In this document: piece after piece, positions 16,238-23,255 of the stretch
How positions within the stretch are numbered: position 1 is the stretch's first letter
How the letters are laid out: the number at the start of each line of letters is the position of its first letter
Origin: Burkholderia ubonensis
Lineage (GTDB): Bacteria; Pseudomonadota; Gammaproteobacteria; Burkholderiales; Burkholderiaceae
Direction of reading: 5' to 3'
NCBI RefSeq assembly: GCF_902833085.1
Contig: NZ_CADFEB010000007.1
Coordinates: 1 to 64,000, forward strand
DNA length: 64,000 bases
Translations under genes and position numbers: made by a program
Notes under the pieces: model-generated
Database searches by the model: none
What the model was told of the DNA's origin: nothing
What the model saw: the letters and a program-made list of their open reading frames with translations, nothing else

Positions 16238-18534
16238 TTGCCCAGGAATTGGAAGTCAGCCTGCACATGGCGTTCATGGAAGCACGTCAGGCGCGCCATG
16301 AGTTCATAACGGTCGAGCATCTGCTGCTGGCCCTGCTGGATAATCCGACGGCGGCCGAGGTGTTGCGCGCGTGTGCGGCGAACATCGAGGACCTGCGTCA
16401 GAACCTGCGCAATTTCATCCACGACAATACGCCTACCGTTCCGGGCACCGACGACGTCGATACGCAACCGACGCTCGGTTTTCAGCGCGTGATCCAGCGC
16501 GCGATCATGCATGTCCAGTCGACTTCCAACGGCAAGAAGGAAGTGACCGGCGCGAACGTGCTCGTCGCGATCTTCGGCGAGAAGGACTCGCACGCGGTGT
16601 ACTACCTGCAGCAGCAGGGCGTGACCCGCCTCGACGTCGTCAACTTCATCTCGCACGGCATCGCGAAGACGAACAGCGGCGAGGCCGCGAAGGCGAGCGA
16701 CGCGAATGCCGAGAGCGAGGACGCGAACGCACAGAAGGAAACCCCGCTCGCGCAGTTCACGCAGAACCTGAACCAGATGGCGAAGGACGGCCGCATCGAT
16801 CCGCTGATCGGGCGCGAATCCGAAGTCGAGCGCGTCGTGCAGGTGCTGTGCCGCCGCCGCAAGAACAATCCGCTGCTCGTCGGCGAGGCCGGCGTCGGCA
16901 AGACCGCGATCGCGGAAGGGCTCGCATACCGCATCACGCGCGGCGAAGTGCCGGACATCCTCGCGAACGCGCAGGTCTACTCGCTCGACATGGGCGCGCT
17001 GCTCGCGGGCACCAAGTATCGCGGCGATTTCGAGCAGCGCCTGAAGACGGTGCTGAAGGAATTGAAGGAGCGTCCGCACGCGATCCTGTTCATCGACGAG
17101 ATTCATACGCTGATCGGCGCGGGCGCCGCGTCGGGCGGCACGCTCGACGCGTCGAACCTGCTGAAGCCCGCGCTGTCGTCGGGCACGCTCAAGTGCATCG
17201 GAGCCACGACGTTCACCGAATATCGCGGCATCTTCGAGAAGGATGCGGCGCTGTCGCGGCGCTTCCAGAAGGTCGACGTGACCGAGCCGACCGTCGAGCA
17301 GACGGTCGCGATCCTGCGCGGCCTGAAATCGCGCTTCGAGGAGCACCACGGCGTCAAGTATTCGTCGGGCGCGCTGTCGGCGGCGGCCGAGCTGTCGGCG
17401 CGCTTCATCACCGACCGTCACCTGCCGGACAAGGCGATCGACGTGATCGACGAGGCGGGCGCCGCGCAGCGCATTCTGCCGAAGTCGAAGCAGAAGAAGA
17501 CGATCGGCAAGAGCGAGATCGAGGAAATCATCGCGAAGATCGCGCGCGTGCCGGCGCAGAGCGTGTCGCAGGACGACCGCAGCAAGCTGCAGACGCTCGA
17601 CCGCGACCTGAAGAGCGTCGTGTTCGGCCAGGATCCGGCGATCGACGCGCTCGCGGCATCGATCAAGATGGCGCGCGCGGGCCTCGGCAAGATGGACAAG
17701 CCGATCGGCGCGTTCCTGTTCTCCGGCCCGACGGGCGTCGGCAAGACCGAGGTGGCGCGCCAGCTCGCGTTCACGCTCGGCATCGAGCTGATCCGCTTCG
17801 ACATGTCGGAATACATGGAGCGCCACGCGGTGAGCCGCCTGATCGGCGCGCCGCCGGGCTACGTCGGGTTCGACCAGGGCGGCCTCTTGACCGAAGCCGT
17901 CACGAAGAAGCCGCACTGCGTGCTGCTGCTCGACGAGATCGAGAAGGCGCATCCGGACATCTACAACGTGCTGCTGCAGGTGATGGACCACGGCACGCTG
18001 ACCGACAACAACGGCCGCAAGGCGGATTTCCGCAACGTCATCATCATCATGACGACGAACGCGGGCGCCGAGTCGATGCAGAAGGCGACGATCGGCTTCA
18101 CGACGCGCCGGGAAACCGGCGACGAGATGGCCGACATCAAGCGCCTGTTCACGCCGGAGTTCCGCAATCGTCTCGACGCGATCATCAGCTTCCGCTCGCT
18201 CGATGAGGAAATCATCATGCGCGTGGTCGACAAGTTCCTGATCCAGCTCGAGGAGCAGCTGCACGAGAAGAAGGTCGACGCGCTGTTCACCGACGCGCTG
18301 CGCAAGCATCTCGCGAAGCACGGCTTCGACCCGCTGATGGGCGCGCGGCCGATGCAGCGGCTGATCCAGGACACGATCCGTCGCGCGCTCGCCGACGAAC
18401 TGCTGTTCGGCAAGCTGGTGAACGGCGGTCACGTGACGGTCGACGTCGACGAAAACGACAAGGTGCAGCTGTCGTTCGACAAGCTGGCGAATCCGCCGCA
18501 CAAGCCGAACGAGGAAGCGGTCGAAGTCGAATAA
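16234..18534 (+). CDS. clpA: ATP-dependent Clp protease ATPase subunit ClpA
   Basis: 766-residue AAA+ unfoldase that feeds ClpP. N-terminal repeat domain (MIAQELEVSLHMAFMEARQ, the ClpS docking site), first AAA module with Walker A GEAGVGKT (217-224) and LFIDEIHTLIG, second with GPTGVGKT (about 498-505) and LLLDEIEKAHPDIYN, then a C-terminal D2 small domain. The start at 16234 overlaps the clpS stop and has GGAGG 5 nt upstream; in-frame codons before it belong to clpS. ClpP is not in the window. Confidence 0.98.
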   Translation: MIAQELEVSLHMAFMEARQARHEFITVEHLLLALLDNPTAAEVLRACAANIEDLRQNLRNFIHDNTPTVPGTDDVDTQPTLGFQRVIQRAIMHVQSTSNGKKEVTGANVLVAIFGEKDSHAVYYLQQQGVTRLDVVNFISHGIAKTNSGEAAKASDANAESEDANAQKETPLAQFTQNLNQMAKDGRIDPLIGRESEVERVVQVLCRRRKNNPLLVGEAGVGKTAIAEGLAYRITRGEVPDILANAQVYSLDMGALLAGTKYRGDFEQRLKTVLKELKERPHAILFIDEIHTLIGAGAASGGTLDASNLLKPALSSGTLKCIGATTFTEYRGIFEKDAALSRRFQKVDVTEPTVEQTVAILRGLKSRFEEHHGVKYSSGALSAAAELSARFITDRHLPDKAIDVIDEAGAAQRILPKSKQKKTIGKSEIEEIIAKIARVPAQSVSQDDRSKLQTLDRDLKSVVFGQDPAIDALAASIKMARAGLGKMDKPIGAFLFSGPTGVGKTEVARQLAFTLGIELIRFDMSEYMERHAVSRLIGAPPGYVGFDQGGLLTEAVTKKPHCVLLLDEIEKAHPDIYNVLLQVMDHGTLTDNNGRKADFRNVIIIMTTNAGAESMQKATIGFTTRRETGDEMADIKRLFTPEFRNRLDAIISFRSLDEEIIMRVVDKFLIQLEEQLHEKKVDALFTDALRKHLAKHGFDPLMGARPMQRLIQDTIRRALADELLFGKLVNGGHVTVDVDENDKVQLSFDKLANPPHKPNEEAVEVE

Positions 18535-18557
18535 GCAACGGTCATTCCGTTTCAGCC

Positions 18558-18592
18558 AACGGCGCGGGAAGTCTTCCGCGCCGTTTCGTTTT
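18558..18592 (+). terminator. intrinsic terminator after clpA
   Basis: AACGGCGCGG / CCGCGCCGTT stem (18558-18567, 18576-18585) followed by TCGTTTT. Confidence 0.8.
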
Positions 18593-18637
18593 ATCTGGCG
18601 CCGGCGGCGCCAGCGCGGGTGCAGGGGAGTGAGAGAA

Positions 18638-20017
18638 GTGTCGCAACAACAACGGACGTTCGACAGCATCGTCGAACGCGAACAAGGGCTGCGCCACGCG
18701 TTGTCGTCGGGGCAGATGGCGATGATCGCGATCGGCGGCGCGATCGGCACCGGGCTGTTTCTCGGCAGCGGCTTCGCGATCGGGCTCGCCGGCCCGAGCG
18801 TGATGATTTCGTATGCGATCGGCGCGCTGATCGCACTGCTGCTGATGGGCGCGCTCGCGGAAATGACCGTCGCGCATCCGACCGCCGGTTCGTTCGGCGC
18901 GTATGCGGAGCATTACGTCGGCCCGCTCGCGGGCTTTCTCGTGCGCTACGCGTACTGGTTCGCGGTCGTGTTCGCGATCGGCACCGAGATCAGCGCGATC
19001 GCGGTGTTCATGAAGTACTGGTTCCCGACGGTGCCCGGGTGGTACTGGGTGGTCGGCTTCTCGGCGCTGCTGATCGCCGTGAACATGGCGAGCGTCACGC
19101 TGTACGGGGCGGTCGAGTACGCGTTTTCGCTGCTGAAGATTGCGGCGATCGTCGTGTTCGTCGTGCTCGGCGCGTATCTGGTCTGGTCCGCGCCGGCCGC
19201 GTCCGGCATTGGCTTCGCGAACTACACCGCGCACGGCGGCTTCCTGCCGAAGGGGCCGTGGGGCACCTGGGTCGCGGTGATCGTCGCGATCTTCAGCTAC
19301 ATGAGCATCGAAGCCGTCGCGATCGCGGCGGGCGAGGCGCGCGACCCGGAGCATGCGGTCACGCGCGCGTTCCGCTCGACCGTATTCCGGCTCGTGCTGT
19401 TCTATCTGCTGACGCTCGCGCTGATGCTCGCGATCGTGCCGTGGACGCAGGCCGGCACCGACGAAAGCCCGTTCGTGAAAGTGATGGCCGCGACGCGCGT
19501 GCCGTATGCGGCCGGCGTGATCAATTTCGTCGTGCTGGTTGCCGCGCTGTCGGCGATGAACAGCCAGCTCTACGTAACGACGCGGATGATGTTCAGCCTG
19601 TCGCGTGCCCGCCTCGCGCCGGCGGTGTTCGGCCGGCTCGGCACGAACGGCGTGCCGCGCGCGGCGCTGTGGGTATCGACGAGCGGCGTCGCGGTCGCGG
19701 CCGTGCTGGTCGCGCTGTCGCCGGACACCGCGTTCACCGTGATGATGGCGATCGCGATGTTCGGCGCGCTGTTCACGTGGCTGATGATCTTCGTCACGCA
19801 TCTGCGCTTTCGCCGGCATTATCGCGGCCCGGCGCTCGCGTTCCGGATGTGGTGGCATCCGTTCGGCAGCCTGCTCGGCGCGGGCCTGCTCGCCGCGATC
19901 CTCCTGACGACCGCGTTCACGCACGAATTCCGGATGACGATGGTGGTCGGCGTCGCGTTCGTCGTGCTGCTGACGCTTGCTTACGCGCTGCATTACCGGC
20001 ACCGGCACGCGCGCTGA
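18638..20017 (+). CDS. APC-superfamily amino acid permease (AAT family)
   Basis: 459-residue, 12-helix inner-membrane proton symporter. Family motifs are GLRHALSSGQMAMIAIGGAIGTGLFLGSG at helix 1 (stop-and-turn backbone for substrate), ALAEMTVAHPTAGSFGAYAEHYVGPLAGF, and EAVAIAAGEARDPEHAVTRA. The GTG at 18638 is preferred because AGGGGAG ends 8 nt before it; a GTG at 18629 overlaps that site. The AAT family carries aromatic, proline, GABA, lysine or histidine among others; no specificity can be assigned. It stands alone after clpA. Confidence 0.87.
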   Translation: MSQQQRTFDSIVEREQGLRHALSSGQMAMIAIGGAIGTGLFLGSGFAIGLAGPSVMISYAIGALIALLLMGALAEMTVAHPTAGSFGAYAEHYVGPLAGFLVRYAYWFAVVFAIGTEISAIAVFMKYWFPTVPGWYWVVGFSALLIAVNMASVTLYGAVEYAFSLLKIAAIVVFVVLGAYLVWSAPAASGIGFANYTAHGGFLPKGPWGTWVAVIVAIFSYMSIEAVAIAAGEARDPEHAVTRAFRSTVFRLVLFYLLTLALMLAIVPWTQAGTDESPFVKVMAATRVPYAAGVINFVVLVAALSAMNSQLYVTTRMMFSLSRARLAPAVFGRLGTNGVPRAALWVSTSGVAVAAVLVALSPDTAFTVMMAIAMFGALFTWLMIFVTHLRFRRHYRGPALAFRMWWHPFGSLLGAGLLAAILLTTAFTHEFRMTMVVGVAFVVLLTLAYALHYRHRHAR

Positions 20018-20061
20018 GCGGCGCGGCAACCGCGCACGGTCTCTCCTCGGGATGCACGCAT

Positions 20062-20130
20062 GCTAAGGCTGCGTTAAGCGTGCGCCGATTACATTCGATC
20101 CGTCCGCACGGAGGCGGCCTGTGCCGCCTC
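20062..20130 (+). promoter_or_regulatory. promoter-proximal direct repeats and hairpin before the COG4705-like gene
   Basis: Half-sites CTAAG (20062-20066) and TTAAG (20073-20077) are 11 bp apart, the one-turn spacing typical of OmpR-family response regulators, and are followed by a possible -10 TACATT (20089-20094). A GAGGCGGC / GCCGCCTC hairpin (20111-20130) then precedes the gene and may be the permease terminator or part of the leader. Confidence 0.4.
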
Positions 20131-20152
20131 GCGTTTCCCGCATGAGGTTCGA

Positions 20153-20923
20153 ATGAAAAAACTGCCCGAAATCACCCTCGCATTCTGGATCATGAAGATC
20201 TGCGCGACCACGCTCGGCGAAACCGGCGGCGACCTGCTGTCGATGACGCTGAACGTCGGCTACGCGGTGAGCTCGATCCTGCTGTTCGGCTTCTTCCTCG
20301 TCACGCTCGGCGCGCAGCTGAAGACGACGCGCTATCGTCCGGCGATCTACTGGGCGGTGATCGTCGCGACCAGCACCGCCGGCACGACGATGTCCGATTT
20401 CATGGATCGCACGCTCGGCCTCGGCTATGCGGCGGGCTCGTCGATCCTCGTCGCGATCCTGCTGGCGATCTTCGCGGTGTGGCGCATGACGGGCGAATCG
20501 CTGTCGGTCGACACGATCCGCACGCGCAAGGTAGAGCTGCTCTACTGGGTGGCGATCCTGTTCTCGAACACGCTCGGCACCGCGCTCGGCGATTTCCTCG
20601 CGGACAGCTCGGGCCTCGGCTTTGCCGGCGGCGCGCTGCTGATCGGCGGCCTGCTCGCGGCGATCGTGCTGGCGCACTATTTCACGCGGATCTCGGGCGT
20701 GTTGCTGTTCTGGGCGGCGTTCGTGCTGACGCGCCCGTTCGGCGCGACGGTCGGCGACCTGCTGACGAAGCCGGTCGCGAAGGGCGGGCTCGCGCTCGGC
20801 ACGGTCGGCTCGTCGGCGGTGCTGCTGGGCGTGCTGGTGGCGATGGTCGCATACGCGACGTTCGCGGCGGCGCGTCGGCCGGCGCCGGGCATGGCGCGAA
20901 TCGGCCGGCCGGCGCAAGAATAA
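20153..20923 (+). CDS. multi-spanning membrane protein with four internal repeats (COG4705-like)
   Basis: 256 residues and about eight hydrophobic helices. The same motif occurs four times: KICATTLGETGGDLLSMTLN, VATSTAGTTMSDFMDRTLGLGY, LFSNTLGTALGDFLADSSGLGF and VLTRPFGATVGDLLTKP. Each is T-x(2)-G-x-T/A-x-G/S-D followed by a helix, so the protein is a four-fold duplication of a two-helix unit with a conserved Asp. It resembles uncharacterised membrane-anchored proteins (COG4705). Conserved polar residues inside membrane repeats suggest a transporter or channel, but no substrate is known to me. The start MKKLPEITLAFW follows GAGGTTCGA. Confidence 0.8.
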   Translation: MKKLPEITLAFWIMKICATTLGETGGDLLSMTLNVGYAVSSILLFGFFLVTLGAQLKTTRYRPAIYWAVIVATSTAGTTMSDFMDRTLGLGYAAGSSILVAILLAIFAVWRMTGESLSVDTIRTRKVELLYWVAILFSNTLGTALGDFLADSSGLGFAGGALLIGGLLAAIVLAHYFTRISGVLLFWAAFVLTRPFGATVGDLLTKPVAKGGLALGTVGSSAVLLGVLVAMVAYATFAAARRPAPGMARIGRPAQE

Positions 20924-20937
20924 ACGGGGAAGGGGAC

Positions 20938-20959
20938 GGGGCGGCGCAGGCGCCGCCCC
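20938..20959. terminator. GC-rich hairpin between convergent genes
   Basis: GGGGCGGCG / CGCCGCCCC (20938-20946, 20951-20959) with a CAGG loop lies between the COG4705-like gene and dut. No long T tract. Confidence 0.5.
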
Positions 20960-20968
20960 GGTTGCCGT

Positions 20969-21415
20969 TCAGTGACGGCCGGTGCTGCCGAAGCCGCCCG
21001 CGCCGCGATCGCTCGCGGCGAAGTCGTCGACGATATTGAACTGCGCCTGCACGACCGGCACGATCACGAGCTGCGCGAGGCGTTCGAACGGGTTCAGCAC
21101 GAATTCCGTCTGGCCGCGGTTCCACGTCGAGATCATCAGCTCGCCCTGGTAGTCGGAGTCGATCAGGCCGACCAGGTTGCCGAGCACGATGCCGTGCTTG
21201 TGGCCGAGGCCCGAGCGCGGCAGGATCAGCGCCGCGTAGCCGGGGTCGGCGAGATGGATCGCGAGGCCGGTCGGCACGAGCGCGGTCTCGCCCGGCTTCA
21301 GCGTCAGCGGCGCGTCGAGGCACGCGCGCAGGTCGAGCCCGGCGCTGCCGGTCGTCGCATAGGCGGGCAGGTAGTCGCGCATGCGCGCGTCGAGGATCTT
21401 CAGGTCGAGTTTCAT
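20969..21415 (-). CDS. dut: deoxyuridine 5'-triphosphate nucleotidohydrolase
   Basis: Trimeric dUTPase, dUTP to dUMP and PPi, which keeps uracil out of DNA and supplies dTMP synthesis. 148 residues with all five motifs: AGLDLRA (1), PRSGLGHKHG (2), GLIDSDYQGEL (3, with the catalytic Asp and base-binding Tyr), ERLAQLVI (4) and the P-loop-like RGAGGFGSTG (5) at the C-terminus. Last gene of the ribF-ileS-lspA-coaBC-dut minus-strand group; 58 bp after coaBC. Confidence 0.97.
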   Translation of the reverse strand: MKLDLKILDARMRDYLPAYATTGSAGLDLRACLDAPLTLKPGETALVPTGLAIHLADPGYAALILPRSGLGHKHGIVLGNLVGLIDSDYQGELMISTWNRGQTEFVLNPFERLAQLVIVPVVQAQFNIVDDFAASDRGAGGFGSTGRH

Positions 21416-21473
21416 TCGGTCGTCGATTCGGGGAAAGGACGCGGCGGCAGCCGTTGCGCCGTCGCGCGTGGCA

Positions 21474-22685
21474 TCAGATCAGTCGGTTGTCGGGCAGGCG
21501 CTTCGCGATTTCGTCGACGAGCACGTGCGCGAGCTCGTCCTTCGGCGCGCGAGGCAGGCGCGTGATGCCGGCCGCGTCGAACAGCGCGACTTCGTTGTCG
21601 TCGCGGCCGAACGTCTGCGGGCCGAGATTGCCGACGAGCAGCGGCACGTTCTTGCGCTTGCGCTTCTCGTCGCCGTGCACGTCGAGGTCGCCGCTTTCCG
21701 CCGCGAAACCGACGCAGAACGGCGGATCGGGGAGCGCCGCGACCGACGCGAGGATGTCCGGGTTCTCGACGAACGTCAGCGCGGGCATCTTGCGGTCGGC
21801 GGTCTTCTTCATCTTGTGTTCGGCCGGGTGCGCGACGCGCCAGTCGGCCACCGCGGCCACCGCGATGAAGATGTCCGCGTCGGGCACCGCGTTCATCACT
21901 GCGTCGTACATCTGCTGCGCGGTCTGCACGTCTTCCCGGTACACGCCCCACGGCGTTGCCAGCGCAACGGGGCCGGCGACCAGGTGCACTTCCGCGCCGG
22001 CCTGCTGCGCCGCGCGCGCGAGCGCGAAGCCCATCTTGCCGCTCGAGCGGTTGGTGAGCCCGCGCACCGGGTCGAGCGGTTCGAAGGTCGGGCCGGCCGT
22101 GATCAGCACGCGCCGGTGCGCGAGCCGTTTCGGCTGGAAGTGCGCGACGATCGCCTCGTAGATCGCCTCCGGCTCGAGCATGCGGCCGTCGCCGACCTCG
22201 CCGCACGCCTGCGCGCCCGAATCGGGGCCGAGCACCGACACGCCGTCCGCGCGCAGTTGCGCGACGTTGCGCTGGGTGGCCGGGTTCTGCCACATCTGGC
22301 GGTTCATCGCGGGCACGACGAGCAGCGGACAATCGCGCGCGACGCACAGCGTCGACAGCAGATCGTCCGCGAACCCGTGCGCGAGCTTCGCGAGGAAGTC
22401 GGTCGACGCGGGCGCGATGACGATCGCGTCGGCTTCGCGCGACAGGTCGATGTGCGCCATGTTGTTGTCGACGCGCGGGTCCCACTGGCTCGTATAGACG
22501 GGCCGGCCGGACAGCGCCTGCATCGTGACGGGCGTGATGAACTGGGTCGCGGCTTCCGTCATCGCGACCTGCACGGTCGCGCCCGCCTTGGTGAGCAGGC
22601 GGGTCAGCTCGGCGATCTTGTAGCAGGCGATGCCGCCCGTCAGGCCGAGGACGAGGTGCTTTCCTGCGAGTTCTGCGTGTGCCAA
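21474..22685 (-). CDS. coaBC: bifunctional phosphopantothenoylcysteine decarboxylase/synthase
   Basis: Two consecutive steps of coenzyme A synthesis: ligation of Cys to phosphopantothenate (CoaB) and FMN-dependent decarboxylation (CoaC). 403 residues. The N-terminal flavoprotein half has LTGGIACYK, the active-site His78 in NMAHIDLSREAD and Cys161 in QACGEVGDGRML; the C-terminal synthetase half has TAGPTFEPLDPVRGLTNRSSGKMG. The start codon is TTG (22685), supported by GGAGG 6 nt upstream. Placed between lspA and dut, the usual arrangement. Confidence 0.96.
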   Translation of the reverse strand: MAHAELAGKHLVLGLTGGIACYKIAELTRLLTKAGATVQVAMTEAATQFITPVTMQALSGRPVYTSQWDPRVDNNMAHIDLSREADAIVIAPASTDFLAKLAHGFADDLLSTLCVARDCPLLVVPAMNRQMWQNPATQRNVAQLRADGVSVLGPDSGAQACGEVGDGRMLEPEAIYEAIVAHFQPKRLAHRRVLITAGPTFEPLDPVRGLTNRSSGKMGFALARAAQQAGAEVHLVAGPVALATPWGVYREDVQTAQQMYDAVMNAVPDADIFIAVAAVADWRVAHPAEHKMKKTADRKMPALTFVENPDILASVAALPDPPFCVGFAAESGDLDVHGDEKRKRKNVPLLVGNLGPQTFGRDDNEVALFDAAGITRLPRAPKDELAHVLVDEIAKRLPDNRLI

Positions 22686-22754
22686 CTCGGGCCTCCGAAG
22701 GGGTCGATCAAGACGGACGGCGCGAGGCCGGCCGTCGACGCAGAGTATGCGCGC

Positions 22755-23255
22755 TTAGCGTGCGCCGCGCACGCGACGCAGCTCGTCGTAGATCAGCAGT
22801 ACCGCGCCGACCGTGATCGCGGAATCGGCGAGGTTGAACGCCGGGAAATGCCAGGCGCCGACGTGGAAGTCGAGGAAGTCGATCACGTGGCCGTAGACGA
22901 GCCGGTCGATCACGTTGCCGAGCGCGCCGCCGAGGATCAGCGCGAGCGACAGGCTGAACAGGCGCTGGTGGCCGTGGCGCTTCAGCAGATAGCAGATCAC
23001 GAGCGTCGCGCCGATGCCGAGCGCGGTGAACGCCCAGCGCTGCCAGCCGCCCGCTGCCGCGAGAAAGCCGAACGCGGCGCCGCGGTTGTAGACGAGCACG
23101 AGGTTGAAGAACGACGTCAGCGCATGCTGCGCGCCGTATGCGAAGGTCTTCAGGATCGCGATCTTCGTCAGCTGGTCGAACAGGATGACGATCAGCGAAA
23201 TGCCGAGCCACGGCGCGAGCGCGCCACTTGCCGATTTCGACAGGGTTTTCGCCAT
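22755..23255 (-). CDS. lspA: lipoprotein signal peptidase (signal peptidase II)
   Basis: 166-residue inner-membrane aspartic protease that cleaves prolipoproteins after lipidation by Lgt. Four hydrophobic segments; the catalytic dyad is Asp117 (ALGNVIDRLVYG) and Asp144 (FPAFNLADSAIT). VYNRGAAFGFL is the other conserved block. Its start directly abuts the ileS stop, so the two are co-translated, the classic ileS-lspA pair. Confidence 0.97.
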   Translation of the reverse strand: MAKTLSKSASGALAPWLGISLIVILFDQLTKIAILKTFAYGAQHALTSFFNLVLVYNRGAAFGFLAAAGGWQRWAFTALGIGATLVICYLLKRHGHQRLFSLSLALILGGALGNVIDRLVYGHVIDFLDFHVGAWHFPAFNLADSAITVGAVLLIYDELRRVRGAR

